Shown here: positions 16,412 through 25,092 of the stretch, piece after piece
Layout of the letters: each line of letters begins with the position of its first letter
Numbering within the stretch: position 1 is the first letter of the stretch
NCBI GenBank assembly: GCA_003554535.1
Contig: PWGT01000144.1
Coordinates: 1-34,999, forward strand
Source of the DNA: Syntrophomonadaceae bacterium
GTDB taxonomy: Bacteria; Bacillota_D; Dethiobacteria; DTU022; PWGO01
Direction of reading: 5' to 3'
Length of the DNA: 34,999 nucleotides
Translations under genes and position numbers: made by a program
Notes under the pieces: generated by a model
What the model was told of the DNA's origin: nothing
Database searches by the model: none
Seen by the model: only the letters and a program-made list of their open reading frames with translations

Positions 16412-16510
16412 TTACTCAGCTCGATATAGTAAGCCCCAGACAAGCAAGGCAATTATGATTCCTAATGGAACGGTCACAAAGACTGCAAAAACCTCAGCAG
16501 GAAGCCCCAT
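16412..16510 (-). CDS. 32-residue membrane micro-protein, symporter small accessory protein
   Basis: The frame opens at ATG 16510 with AGG and GGAGTG upstream and encodes MGLPAEVFAVFVTVPLGI, then IIALLVWGLLYRAE. Nearly all of it is one membrane helix (about 8-28), closed by a short polar end. It lies 59 bases upstream of the SSF symporter start in the same orientation. Short single-helix proteins encoded next to SSF porters are known as symporter small accessory proteins; they are probably subunits or assembly aids. The position, topology and clean start support a real gene. The length is below common annotation cut-offs. Confidence 0.7.
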   Translation of the reverse strand: MGLPAEVFAVFVTVPLGIIIALLVWGLLYRAE

Positions 16511-16559
16511 GATCAACCTAAACACTCCTTATATAACTGTTTTTAGCAGTAAAACAAAG

Positions 16560-16584
16560 GGAGGGTGCTATTTAAACACCCTCC
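16560..16584 (-). terminator. Terminator of the CoA-transferase genes
   Basis: On the minus strand GGAGGGTG (plus 16577-16584) pairs with CACCCTCC (plus 16560-16567) across a nine-base loop, followed by CTTTGTTTTA. It lies 24 bases after the beta-subunit stop codon. It would partly separate CoA-transferase transcription from the micro-protein and symporter. Confidence 0.75.
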
Positions 16585-16607
16585 AATACTTGTCTATTCT
16601 TTTTAGA

Positions 16608-17384
16608 TCATGCAGGCATGGTAATAAAGACACCACGCGGATCTACATCATTGCGTAATATTTCCAAAACATCATCTGGAGGTGGATCAATTGTTTTAAT
16701 CTCATCTGCAACTAATAACTCAAATCCACATAAATTGTTGGCCATCTCAGTATCCATGCCGGGATTGATAGCGATTAAGCGCATCTTTTTGCTTTCTGGC
16801 TCAAAGTCGTATACGCCCACCTGGGTTATTACTGCTATCGGTCCTCCCAATAAACCGGCTTCTTTGCGGGAGTTCCCTCCTTCTAAGTAACCCGGCGTAG
16901 TAATAAAGTCTACCTTTTCGGGAAAACGATCAGGAGTTTGCAGGCCCACCAGAACTGATTTTTCAGTGAGAGAGCCGAGATCATTACCTCCCCCGCTTCC
17001 CGGGAGCAGGGATTGCACATCTTCGTAACTGCCAATAACAGAGGTGTTTACATTGCCATACATGTCAATTTGGGCTCCTCCCTGAAATGCTATATCTACA
17101 TAACCTACCGAGCACTGACCGAAAGAAGCAGTCATTTCCATGGTCATGGGTGATTTGCGAAAAGTAAAAGGGCATCCCACGGACCAGGGCATATCCCCCT
17201 CTAGCGGATCCTGGCCTCCGCTTTCAAAAACCATGGTGATATTTGGAGCATGGGTTTTGCGTGCTAACAGTGCCCCCACCATGGGAATTCCCGTGCCAAT
17301 ATATACCACTTGATTGTCCTCGATTTGGCGGGACAAGTTGTATGCTACCATTTCCAAAGGATTTGCTGGTGCAACTTCACTCAT
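16608..17384 (-). CDS. Class I CoA-transferase, beta subunit (GctB-like)
   Basis: The 258-residue beta subunit of a two-subunit family I CoA-transferase, which exchanges CoA between an acyl-CoA and a free carboxylate through a glutamyl-CoA intermediate. The likely catalytic glutamate is E54 in VFESGGQDP, the same number as the active-site glutamate of Acidaminococcus glutaconate CoA-transferase beta. The oxyanion region GGAQIDMYGNVN and the GxGGGND loop are present. Glutaconate CoA-transferase is the best-known relative, but the specificity is not determined: related pairs use other dicarboxylates, short-chain acids or aromatic acids. AAGGAGG precedes the ATG; the alpha gene is 40 bases upstream. 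Confidence 0.88.
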   Translation of the reverse strand: MSEVAPANPLEMVAYNLSRQIEDNQVVYIGTGIPMVGALLARKTHAPNITMVFESGGQDPLEGDMPWSVGCPFTFRKSPMTMEMTASFGQCSVGYVDIAFQGGAQIDMYGNVNTSVIGSYEDVQSLLPGSGGGNDLGSLTEKSVLVGLQTPDRFPEKVDFITTPGYLEGGNSRKEAGLLGGPIAVITQVGVYDFEPESKKMRLIAINPGMDTEMANNLCGFELLVADEIKTIDPPPDDVLEILRNDVDPRGVFITMPA

Positions 17385-17424
17385 TAAAGTTACCTCCTTG
17401 TAAAGTAAATAATTTTCTGGTTAT

Positions 17425-18486
17425 TTATTCTTCCGGTATTATGTTGTCTGTTGGTTTTACTTCTTCGTATGCATAATTTACCGTAGAATCATCTATGAAT
17501 AGCTGGGCAGCTTCAGCTTGCCGTCTGGCTTCATCTATAAAGCGGATGCCTCCCAGTTTATCAATGTGATCATACTGGTCTTTACAATCTAAGATCCAAT
17601 ACTGCAGGAACTGTTGTAATTTTTCTTTGTCAGGAGTTGCTACTCGGACGAGCCTTTCCCACCATTCCCTGGACCAATAATAGTGTCCCGGACAGCAACC
17701 GGGGAGGGCACCGTAAGGGACCTCAGCCACTGCATCAACGTACCAGAAAGGTATAGATCCATCAGCATCATTCCTAATATCGTGTTCGGGAACAATTTTT
17801 TCAGCGGTAATAATTAATTTTCGAGAAGCCGCTGCCAGCGCCAGATCATTAACCACCGGGCCTTCTATAGCGGCGTTACCATACTTATCGGCTTTTTGCA
17901 CATGAATAAAGCATACATCGGGAAATAGTGCAGGAATAAGACATACAGGACTGTCATCTTTTCCTACAGGGTTATCCATTATTTTAACGAACGGGTTTTT
18001 CTTTGCCAAATCAGAGCCTAGTAGCTGCTTGGAGGCCACAAAGGGCATTCCCAGTTGTGCAGCTTTAAAGCCTTGTGCCATTGAACCGTGGCTCCATAAA
18101 GAAAGTATTTCTGCTTCTTTGTTTTTAATTACCCGGCCAAAGTTTTTATCGTTTCCCCGCATTTCAACCCCTATATAGGATAAATGAATGGCTTTCATTA
18201 ATCCAAGTGCCATAAATTTAGAGCAGTTGGACATTGGGGAACCGATTCCTATAAGATTTTTTTTGCCTTGCCTCATTGTTTCATAGTAAGCTTGAATAGG
18301 GGCTCTCACATAAGCAAATCCCGTTTCTGCAAAAATGTCACCGTCTTCTACAAACCTATCCACAGCTTCTTGCAGGGAAAGTCGTTTATCTTTTTTGGTG
18401 CGGTCTTTACGTAAATGATGTTCCCTGGCTTCTTCAAAGTCAACGAGCCTATGAAATTGCTCTTCCGTTGTATAAAGGAAACTCAT
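17425..18486 (-). CDS. Class I CoA-transferase, alpha subunit (GctA-like)
   Basis: The 353-residue partner of the beta subunit. It shows the family I fold: a helical N-terminus, LQEAVDRFVEDGDIFAETGF (about 37-56), then LIGIGSPMSNCSKFMALGL, and a long Rossmann-like core ending PALFPDVCFIHVQKADKYGNAAIEGP, the alpha-subunit signature with HVQxAD...GN. The N-terminal 35 residues and the C-terminal tail are somewhat longer than those of glutaconate CoA-transferase alpha (about 320). ATG at 18486 has GGAGG eight bases upstream, and a TATAAT (plus 18508-18513) lies near, without a convincing -35. It is the first gene of the minus-strand module. Confidence 0.88.
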   Translation of the reverse strand: MSFLYTTEEQFHRLVDFEEAREHHLRKDRTKKDKRLSLQEAVDRFVEDGDIFAETGFAYVRAPIQAYYETMRQGKKNLIGIGSPMSNCSKFMALGLMKAIHLSYIGVEMRGNDKNFGRVIKNKEAEILSLWSHGSMAQGFKAAQLGMPFVASKQLLGSDLAKKNPFVKIMDNPVGKDDSPVCLIPALFPDVCFIHVQKADKYGNAAIEGPVVNDLALAAASRKLIITAEKIVPEHDIRNDADGSIPFWYVDAVAEVPYGALPGCCPGHYYWSREWWERLVRVATPDKEKLQQFLQYWILDCKDQYDHIDKLGGIRFIDEARRQAEAAQLFIDDSTVNYAYEEVKPTDNIIPEE

Positions 18487-19004
18487 AAGATACCTCCATT
18501 AATATAGATTATACCAATTTTCTTACTTTTCCTATTATTACTTTTTTCGCTTCAACATACTTTTGTATAACTACCTACTCTTTAAACAAAACCTAAACCT
18601 CACGACTAATTGCTTGGACTTTTGCTCTAATGATTATTAAGTAGCTAATCACCCCTTCTTATAAAATATGATGGAAAATTTTAAGATTTTAAGGCGTATA
18701 TGTATAATTATTCTATAGATAGCGAATATTTTCCTCTGCCTTCAAAAAGTTGCAGAATAAACCTAATACGCTCAATTATTCTACTATTCTCTAAAATGCA
18801 ATTGTTTTTATTTTCATGTATATTGAGCAAAATAAGGTAAAGCATATTTAAGCCTTAATTCCTTTGTTGGTAAGGAGATAAATATTTACTCTTTGGCGCT
18901 AAGATCCTTTTCAAGGTATTGGGTTTGTGTTATAATAATTTGCATATTGAATATAATATAAAACCTAAATTTGCTGTTCAAGGCAAATAAGGGGGATGTG
19001 GCAA
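18487..19004. other. Divergent AT-rich intergenic region
   Basis: About 520 bases between the CoA-transferase operon and hit. It includes a minus-strand TATAAT near 18508-18513 and the hit promoter at 18908-18936. Frames are short and stop-rich. I see no tRNA, riboswitch, phage attachment site or inverted terminal repeats that would mark an integration event. Confidence 0.6.
18908..18936 (+). promoter_or_regulatory. Likely promoter of hit
   Basis: TTTTCA (18908-18913) and a perfect TATAAT (18931-18936) are separated by 17 bases; the preceding TGTGT is weakly like an extended -10. Transcription would begin about 60 bases before hit. Confidence 0.5.
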
Positions 19005-19364
19005 GTGTCTGATTGTCTTTTTTGTAAGATTGCAGAAAAAGAAGTTGAAGCAGAAGTTGTTTACGAAGATGAGGAAATAGTGGCTTTCAAGGATATTAAC
19101 CCGGCCGCCCCCGTACATATTCTGATCATTCCTCGAAAGCATTTTGATTCCCTTGTTGATGTCCAAAAAGAGGATGCGGAATTGATAGGCAAATTACACC
19201 TGGCAGCTAATCATTTAGCGGGTGTATATGAGATCAAGGAAAGAGGTTTTCGAGTAGTAATTAACTGTGGGCAAGAAGGAGGACAGGCCATAGCGCATCT
19301 CCACTTGCATTTATTGGGCGGCAAACCATTGAACCATAATATAGCTGAGGGACGAGGGGTTTAA
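19005..19364 (+). CDS. HIT-family (histidine triad) nucleotide hydrolase
   Basis: A 119-residue HIT protein of the HinT type, which hydrolyses adenosine phosphoramidates and aminoacyl-AMP-like compounds. It contains SDCLFCKIA with the zinc-type cysteines, PHILIIPRKH-like VHILIIPRKHF, and the triad HLHLHLLGG (H-x-H-x-H-x-x). I chose GTG at 19005 because AAGGGGG lies nine bases upstream and the product then starts MSDCLFCKIA as in the family; the ATG at 18996 touches the binding site. It precedes rpsU on the same strand. Confidence 0.92.
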   Translation: MSDCLFCKIAEKEVEAEVVYEDEEIVAFKDINPAAPVHILIIPRKHFDSLVDVQKEDAELIGKLHLAANHLAGVYEIKERGFRVVINCGQEGGQAIAHLHLHLLGGKPLNHNIAEGRGV

Positions 19365-19424
19365 GTATTATGTTAATTGTCAACTCCTCTTTTTTTTAAT
19401 AAGTTGCAGGAGGGGGGATAATAG

Positions 19425-19598
19425 TTGACCGAGATCAAGGTAGGCAAAGATGAAACACTGGATAAAGCATTGAAAAGGTTCAAGAAGCAATGTGCCCGCA
19501 CCGGTATTCTCTCAGAAGCAAAAAAGCGGGAGCATTATGAGAAACCCAGTGTTCGTCGGAAAAAGAAGTCTGAAGCTGCACGTAAAAGAAAGTTTTAA
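19425..19598 (+). CDS. rpsU: 30S ribosomal protein S21
   Basis: A 57-residue ribosomal protein from a TTG start with CAGGAGGGGGG upstream. The sequence runs [20 protein letters not shown], then [20 protein letters not shown], and ends in a basic tail [17 protein letters not shown]. These are the conserved S21 signatures. S21 sits near the anti-Shine-Dalgarno end of 16S rRNA and assists initiation. Being under 60 codons with a TTG start it is easily missed. The Firmicute order normally places rpsU after mtaB, but here the transport module and hit separate them. A strong terminator follows. Confidence 0.95.
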   Translation: MTEIKVGKDETLDKALKRFKKQCARTGILSEAKKREHYEKPSVRRKKKSEAARKRKF

Positions 19599-19687
19599 TT
19601 TCAGCAAGTTTTTATCATTTTGCCCAGAAGATTTATTTTAGAAACTGTTGGCAAAAGTCTATTAGCTAATAATTAAATAATCAAATG

Positions 19688-19728
19688 GACAAAAAAAGCA
19701 GAGATTCTACTCTCTGCTTTTTTTTGTC
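19688..19728 (+). terminator. Strong intrinsic terminator after rpsU
   Basis: GCAGAGA (19698-19704) and TCTCTGC (19711-19717) form a perfect stem with a six-base loop, flanked by an A-run (19691-19697) and a T8 tract (19718-19725), and extended by GAC/GTC. It separates the hit-rpsU transcript from the sporulation genes. Confidence 0.93.
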
Positions 19729-19764
19729 TAAAATTCTTAGACAAAACCTCTTTGCAAATTAGAA

Positions 19765-19791
19765 CATATAGAGATTTCTTGTGCATAGATA
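19765..19791 (+). promoter_or_regulatory. Weak candidate sigma-E promoter for yqfC
   Basis: CATATA at 19765-19770 and CATAGATA at 19784-19791 have roughly the spacing of sigma-E elements (ATA-type -35, CATA-type -10). In Bacillus yqfC-yqfD are sigma-E dependent. The match is loose and could be chance in AT-rich DNA. Confidence 0.3.
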
Positions 19792-19905
19792 TTATAAGAG
19801 ATTTTTACTGTTATCCCTGTTAACTCTGTTGAGTGTATAGTCTGGCATTTTAATTAAAAAAGAGCTGGGTTGTCTTCAGGGCAGGGATAAGGCTGGAGGG
19901 GTATT

Positions 19906-20187
19906 TTGAAAAAGAAAAAAAGTGTAGCTTTAAAAGATTTACTGGCAGAGTTTTTCGAGTTACCCAAGGATATCATGTTAGATTTGCCCCGGTTGGTGTT
20001 AATCGGCAATCTCCAGCTAATCCTGGAAAATCACCGGGGCATTATTGAATACAGCAATGAAAAAGTAAGAATTGCAGTTAGTAACGGAGAGGTTATAGTT
20101 AAAGGCAGCAAGCTGCAAATTCGAGGGTTGTTTACAGATGAATTATCCATAGAAGGCTACATAGAAACTGTAAAATATGAGGATTAA
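19906..20187 (+). CDS. yqfC: Sporulation protein YqfC
   Basis: A 93-residue YabP/YqfC-family protein made in the mother cell during sporulation. Features: a Lys-rich start (MKKKKSVALKDLLAEF), LPKDIMLDLPRLVLIGNLQLILENHRGIIEYS, and the C-terminal GEVIVKGSKLQIRG strand pair typical of the family. TTG start with GGAGGGG five bases upstream. yqfD follows 14 bases later. The exact biochemical role of the family is unknown; it is thought to work with YqfD at the forespore membrane. Confidence 0.9.
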   Translation: MKKKKSVALKDLLAEFFELPKDIMLDLPRLVLIGNLQLILENHRGIIEYSNEKVRIAVSNGEVIVKGSKLQIRGLFTDELSIEGYIETVKYED

Positions 20188-20201
20188 GGAGATTAGATGA
20201 A

Positions 20202-21386
20202 GTGCTGATTACGCTATTACGTTTTTTAAAGGGTTATTTGGTAGTAAAAGCAGAGGGCAAAGGCACCGAAAAGTTCATGAACTTGTCTATTATTCGGGGC
20301 ATAAATTTTTGGGATGTGCGAAAAATCCGGGAAGGATTTATTTTTAAAACTCCTGTGCAAAATTTCAAAAAGTTTCGCCCGCTGGTGCGCCAAACTGGAA
20401 GTAAGCTAAAAATTCAGGATAAAGCAGGCTTGCCCTTTTTTTTACAAAGAACTAAACGCCGTAAGGGGATAGCGTTGGGTGTTATAGTTTTTGTTTCCGC
20501 TCTTTATATTTTTAGTTCTTTTATTTGGCTCATAGAGGTTAAAGGTCTGGAAAATATTAACGAAAAAGAGATTTTGAAAATAACAAGAGAAATGGGAGTT
20601 GCTCCTGGTACATATAAAGGAGGATTGGAATTAGACAAGCTGGGTAAGGAATTGGCCCGGTTGCATGGTGACATAGCTTGGGCAAGCTTCAGGACAAGAG
20701 GAGTATTGTTGGAGATTGAAATTGCCGAGCACATTCCCAGGCCAAAAATGGAGCAAAAGCCTTCTAACCTGGTAGCTTCCAAAGACGGATTAATTTTAAA
20801 AACTACCGTGGTAGATGGAACTCCGGTAGTTTCCCCCGGAGATGTTGTTTCGCGGGGAGATGTCCTGATCAAGGGAATTCGGGAATATGATGAGGAATTT
20901 TTGCAAGAGGTAGAAGATTTCAAGCCAGAGAAGATCAGGGCCCGGGGAGAGGTGGAAGCAAGGGTATGGTATGAGGCCAGGCAGGAAGTTGAAGAAAAGA
21001 AAATAAACAAGATACCTACCGGAAATAAGCAGAACGTGGTGTACCTTTTATGGAATTTGCAAAAAATAAAATTATGGGGTAGAGATGAAGTCCCTTTTAA
21101 TCAATATACTCGGGAAACATTTAAAAGAAAGTGGTCTTGGAGGAATCTTCAGTTACCTGTAGAATTAATAACAGTGACCTTTAATGAGCTAAAAATTGAA
21201 GAGGTAGAATTTACACAGGAAGAAGCATTAGAAAGAGCAAAAAAATTAGCTCAAAAGGCTGTTCTTTCCCAGGTTCCTCCGGAAGCGGAGAGAAAACGCT
21301 TGTTTTTTGAAGAGAAGCGTGATAAAAAAAATTGGGAAGTAAGGGTAGTGGTAGAAACCAGAGAAAATATTGCAGATTATCCTTAA
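20202..21386 (+). CDS. yqfD: Sporulation protein YqfD
   Basis: A 394-residue sporulation membrane protein. The N-terminal cytoplasmic part is about 90 residues; one membrane segment is at about 89-110 (GIALGVIVFVSALYIFSSF); the large extracytoplasmic region contains GLENINEKEIL, resembling POTRA-type beta domains, and KDGLILKTTVVDGTPVVSPGDVV. GTG start with AAGGAG upstream; the frame beginning at a nearby ATG closes at once. YqfD is required for efficient sporulation in Bacillus. The sequence and the yqfC-yqfD-phoH-pgpH-ybeY order make the identification firm. Confidence 0.92.
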   Translation: MLITLLRFLKGYLVVKAEGKGTEKFMNLSIIRGINFWDVRKIREGFIFKTPVQNFKKFRPLVRQTGSKLKIQDKAGLPFFLQRTKRRKGIALGVIVFVSALYIFSSFIWLIEVKGLENINEKEILKITREMGVAPGTYKGGLELDKLGKELARLHGDIAWASFRTRGVLLEIEIAEHIPRPKMEQKPSNLVASKDGLILKTTVVDGTPVVSPGDVVSRGDVLIKGIREYDEEFLQEVEDFKPEKIRARGEVEARVWYEARQEVEEKKINKIPTGNKQNVVYLLWNLQKIKLWGRDEVPFNQYTRETFKRKWSWRNLQLPVELITVTFNELKIEEVEFTQEEALERAKKLAQKAVLSQVPPEAERKRLFFEEKRDKKNWEVRVVVETRENIADYP

Positions 21387-21433
21387 TTAGAGTGAGTTAA
21401 AAAGAATAAATTAAAAACTTAAACTTAGGTTAA

Positions 21434-21459
21434 TTTTTGCTCTGCCTGAAGAGCAAAAA
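21434..21459 (+). other. Perfect hairpin in the yqfD-phoH gap
   Basis: TTTTTGCTCT (21434-21443) pairs perfectly with AGAGCAAAAA (21450-21459) around a six-base loop. No U-run follows, so it is weak as a plus-strand terminator. It could be an RNA processing or stability element in the phoH leader. Confidence 0.5.
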
Positions 21460-21487
21460 GAATTTATGTCGGAGGTGTTTCTGCTTT

Positions 21488-22474
21488 TTGGAGAAAATAT
21501 CTACTCGGAAAATAACGTTGGAGCAAGATGAGGAATCCCTTTCCCTGCTGGGAAGGTTTGACGAACATTTGGATCTTTTCGAAAAGCATTTTCCGGTTCA
21601 AATAACGCCCCGCGGTAATGAATTGCTTTTGGAAGGGGAAGAGCAGGATGTGGAAAAGTTGCTTTTTTTATTTGAAGAGCTCATTAAAGTTATTCGCCAG
21701 GGGTATTATATTTCAGCAAGTGAGATTGAATATGCTTTGCAAATGGCCCGTGAAGACCGTATTGATGAAGTTAAAAACATATTCACTGATGTAGTTATCG
21801 TAACTGGAAGAGGCAAGCAGATTAAGCCTAAAACTACAGGCCAGAAAAAATACTTGGAAGCAATGCGGGTATGTGATATAGTTATATCTATTGGTCCTGC
21901 AGGAACGGGTAAAACTTACATGGCTTTGGCCAAAGCCATTGACGAATTAAGAAACAAGCAGGTGCAGCGTATTATTCTTACCCGTCCTGCAGTTGAAGCT
22001 GGTGAACACCTGGGATTTTTGCCCGGAGATTTTCAGGAAAAAGTAGATCCTTATCTAAGGCCTATATATGATGGTCTGTATGATCTACTTGGGGTGGATA
22101 CTTTCCAGAAATATAAGGAAAGGGGAATCATTGAAGTAGCTCCTTTAGCCTATATGAGGGGAAGGACTCTTGATGATTCTTTTGTAATATTAGATGAGGC
22201 GCAGAATGCCACTCCGGAACAAATGAAAATGTTTTTGACGCGTCTGGGATTTGAATCCAAGGCGGTTATAACCGGGGATATTACTCAGGTTGATCTTCCC
22301 CGGGGAAAAGTATCGGGTTTAGTACAAGCCCCGGAAGTGCTAAAAGGTATTGAAGGGATTGCCATTCTCTACTTGACAGAAAAAGATGTAGTCAGGCATC
22401 CTTTGGTTCAAAAGATCATTGAAGCTTATGAGCAACATGAAGGTAAAAACTCTTCCCAAAACCAAACCCAGTAA
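21488..22474 (+). CDS. phoH: PhoH-family ATPase
   Basis: A 328-residue PhoH-like P-loop ATPase, related to the PhoH2 helicase core and often linked to RNA metabolism with YbeY. An N-terminal KH-like region (about 10-90) precedes the ATPase domain: Walker A GPAGTGKTYMAL, TRPAVEAGEHLGFLPGD, Walker B FVILDEAQNATPEQMKMFLTR and the sensor GDITQVDLPRG. I start at TTG 21488 (MEKISTRKITLEQ) with GGAGGTG upstream; the upstream ATG at 21437 would lie within the leader hairpin and add 17 Cys-rich residues unlike the family. It is followed by pgpH and ybeY, the conserved order. Confidence 0.93.
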   Translation: MEKISTRKITLEQDEESLSLLGRFDEHLDLFEKHFPVQITPRGNELLLEGEEQDVEKLLFLFEELIKVIRQGYYISASEIEYALQMAREDRIDEVKNIFTDVVIVTGRGKQIKPKTTGQKKYLEAMRVCDIVISIGPAGTGKTYMALAKAIDELRNKQVQRIILTRPAVEAGEHLGFLPGDFQEKVDPYLRPIYDGLYDLLGVDTFQKYKERGIIEVAPLAYMRGRTLDDSFVILDEAQNATPEQMKMFLTRLGFESKAVITGDITQVDLPRGKVSGLVQAPEVLKGIEGIAILYLTEKDVVRHPLVQKIIEAYEQHEGKNSSQNQTQ

Positions 22475-22515
22475 TTAAATTCCCAGCTTTACATCTAAAA
22501 TAAAGGAGATTGTAA

Positions 22516-24636
22516 ATGGCAATTTTGACGGAATTGAAAAATTCCTTGCGCAGGCTTGTCAAATCTGCCGAGCATGTGACGGCTCGGCGAGTTTTTATCA
22601 CTATAGTTATCTTTGTTATTGTATATGTTTTACTTGCTGTAATGTATGTTCCTTCTCGAATAGAGGTAGAAGAAGGGAGGCCAAGCCCGCAAACTGTTTA
22701 TGCCCCGGAGGATATGATAGATGAGTATTCTACGGAAAAAAGGCGGGAGGAAGTTGCCGAGGAAGTCCAGGAAGTATATACCCATGATCCTGCGATTTTG
22801 GAAGAAAGCCAGGAAGAAGTAGAAGAATTTTTTGATGTGGTATTCCAGCTAAAAGAGGATGAGGATATGGAGCTGGCTGAGCAAGCAGAGGAACTACAGG
22901 GAAAATTAGGGAATGAAATTTCTTCTAATATTTTGCGCAGATTTTTGCAAGCTGATAAAGCTACACTCCAGGAATTAAAAACTAATTTGGAGCAAATTCT
23001 TGAAGAAATCTACCAGGAGAGGGGTGTCAAAGAGGGCGGCGTGGAAATGGCTCAAAAGGAGGTTAGCCAGGAGATAGGCGCACTTCTTTTTAATTATGAG
23101 TTGAAAAAAGTAGCCGAAAGATTGCTAACCCCTCTCATTCAACCTAATATGTTATTTAACCCCGATGCAACGGCTGAGAAAATTGAAGAAGCGCTGGCAG
23201 AGGTTGAACCGGTAATGATTCACCGGGGAACTAGACTTTTGAGCGAAGGAGAAACTGTAACTGAGGAAGACATTGCCCGGTTGGAAGCTATGGGACTTCT
23301 GCGCGGAGGCCAGGCAGATTATATGAATTTCCTGGGGCTGTTTTTATTTCTCGTAGTAGTTTTTTTCACTGCCGGAATTTATTTGTATGTTTTTAACCGT
23401 CATGTCTTCAACGATCCCTCTTTGCTTACCTTAATGGGCTTGATATTAGTAATAACCCTTATTTTTGCTTTAGCGGTTAACTACTTTTCTTACTACCTGA
23501 TGCCTATAGCTGCTGCGGCAATTTTAACCGCAGTGCTTTTTGGTAATCGGGCGGCCATTCTGGTAAGTGTAGTGCTTGCTATTTTGGTTGGCTTAATTAC
23601 TAATGGAGATGTCGGAGTAATTATGATGGCCCTGGTGGGTAGCTTTATAGCAATTGTTACGGTAAGCAGGCTTAGTGGTAGAATGGATCTGGTCAAAGCC
23701 GGATTATACGTTGCTCTGGCTAATGCAGTGATAATCATAACCAATTTTCTTTTGTTTGAAACGGTGCGTCTGGAACTGGAGTTCCTGCAGGAATTTGGCT
23801 ATGGTATAGCTGCAGGGATGGGCAATGGCCTTTTCTCGGCAATGATGGCTATAGGCCTTTTGCCATTTTTGGAAAGCGGCTTTGGCTTGACAACTTCAGT
23901 AACTCTGCTTGAACTTTCTAATCCCAATCAACCTTTATTAAGGCAGCTACTAATGAAAGCCCCCGGGACTTACCACCATAGTATAGTAGTAGGAAATTTG
24001 GCAGAAGCTGCGGCAGAAGAGGTTGATGCAGATCCCCTTCTCACCCGTGTAGGAGCTTATTATCATGATATAGGCAAAACAATTCGTCCCTACTTTTTTA
24101 CTGAAAACCAGTTTTCAGGAGAAAACCCCCATGAGAAATTGTCACCTAATATGAGCGCGTTGGTGATCAGTGCTCATGTTAAAGACGGCTTAGAAATGGC
24201 CCGAAAAGAGAATCTTCCCGCAATAATCCAGGATATAATTCAGCAACATCATGGCACCGGGATGATTTCATATTTTTATCACCAGGCATTGCAAACAAAG
24301 CCTGATGATGTAACAACAGATGAAGTAACCGAAGAAAATTTCCGCTATGAAGGTCCGCTTCCTCAGACCAAGGAGGCCGCTATTATAATGCTAGCCGATA
24401 TTGTAGAGGCTGGGGTAAGATCTCTCTCTAATCCAACCAAGGAAAATGTGGCCGAGATGGTGCAGAAAATGATTAAAGATAAATTAAATGATGAGCAATT
24501 GGATGAATGCGATCTAACTCTCAGGGACATAGATAAAATTGAAAATAAATTTATTCATACCATATCTGGAGTTTACCATAAGCGCATGGAATACCCGGTT
24601 GGTGAAATTAAAGCTGAAATGGAGAGCAATAGTTAA
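22516..24636 (+). CDS. pgpH: c-di-AMP phosphodiesterase PgpH (7TM-HD)
   Basis: The product hydrolyses the second messenger c-di-AMP at the membrane. The 706 residues are arranged as a first membrane segment (26-45), a large extracellular 7TMR-HDED domain (about 50-265), seven membrane helices (about 270-460) and a cytoplasmic HD domain (about 480-690). The HD residues visible are H488, H517-D518 (YYHDIGK), the QQHHGT pair (578-579) and D628 (ADIVEAG). The product is full length for YqfF/PgpH. AAAGGAG precedes the ATG, and ybeY begins at the base directly after its stop codon. Confidence 0.95.
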   Translation: MAILTELKNSLRRLVKSAEHVTARRVFITIVIFVIVYVLLAVMYVPSRIEVEEGRPSPQTVYAPEDMIDEYSTEKRREEVAEEVQEVYTHDPAILEESQEEVEEFFDVVFQLKEDEDMELAEQAEELQGKLGNEISSNILRRFLQADKATLQELKTNLEQILEEIYQERGVKEGGVEMAQKEVSQEIGALLFNYELKKVAERLLTPLIQPNMLFNPDATAEKIEEALAEVEPVMIHRGTRLLSEGETVTEEDIARLEAMGLLRGGQADYMNFLGLFLFLVVVFFTAGIYLYVFNRHVFNDPSLLTLMGLILVITLIFALAVNYFSYYLMPIAAAAILTAVLFGNRAAILVSVVLAILVGLITNGDVGVIMMALVGSFIAIVTVSRLSGRMDLVKAGLYVALANAVIIITNFLLFETVRLELEFLQEFGYGIAAGMGNGLFSAMMAIGLLPFLESGFGLTTSVTLLELSNPNQPLLRQLLMKAPGTYHHSIVVGNLAEAAAEEVDADPLLTRVGAYYHDIGKTIRPYFFTENQFSGENPHEKLSPNMSALVISAHVKDGLEMARKENLPAIIQDIIQQHHGTGMISYFYHQALQTKPDDVTTDEVTEENFRYEGPLPQTKEAAIIMLADIVEAGVRSLSNPTKENVAEMVQKMIKDKLNDEQLDECDLTLRDIDKIENKFIHTISGVYHKRMEYPVGEIKAEMESNS

Positions 24637-25092
24637 ATGACAGTTTATCTGAATGAATTACACTATTTGCCCCGGTCCAATCCTCGTCTGCGCTGGAAAG
24701 TATTGAAGATGGTGCATTGTTTTTTAGCTAAAGAAAATCTGCAAAATGTGGAATTAGGGATAATTCTATCCCATGATCAGCATTTACATCAGCTAAACAA
24801 CGACTACCGTAAGCTGGATAAACCGACAGATGTTCTTTCCTTTCCCTTAGAAGAAGCTGCAAATGTGCACAAAAAGTCTGCAAAAGGGGAAGGATTAACA
24901 TTGGGGGAAGTATATATTTCTATTGATCGTGCTCTGGAACAAGCTGATGAAGATAATCTTTCGTGGGAATACAGGGTTCTTTATCTATTAGGTCACGGTT
25001 TGTATCACTTGTTAGGTTTCGATCATCAAAATGAAGAAGAAGAGAGGGAAATGGACCAAAAAGTAAGAGAACTCATTTCAGCAATGAAGTAG
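24637..25092 (+). CDS. ybeY: Endoribonuclease YbeY
   Basis: A zinc-dependent RNase that matures 16S rRNA 3' ends and takes part in ribosome quality control. The 151 residues contain LNNDYRKLDKPTDVLSFPLE and the zinc motif HGLYHLLGFDH (H-x3-H-x5-H). The ATG follows the pgpH TAA directly with no gap, so translation is probably coupled. In most Firmicutes dgkA and then cdd follow; here dgkA is missing and a DUF881 gene occurs. Confidence 0.95.
   Translation: MTVYLNELHYLPRSNPRLRWKVLKMVHCFLAKENLQNVELGIILSHDQHLHQLNNDYRKLDKPTDVLSFPLEEAANVHKKSAKGEGLTLGEVYISIDRALEQADEDNLSWEYRVLYLLGHGLYHLLGFDHQNEEEEREMDQKVRELISAMK

Noticed and set aside
14829..18486. Transposon or genomic island with defined ends
   Set aside because: No integrase, transposase, tRNA target or flanking direct repeats were found; only the gene content and orientation suggest an accessory origin.
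19381..19424. Autoregulatory structure in the rpsU leader
   Set aside because: CTCCT can pair with AGGAG of the binding site, but the five-base helix over a 19-base loop is too weak to claim.
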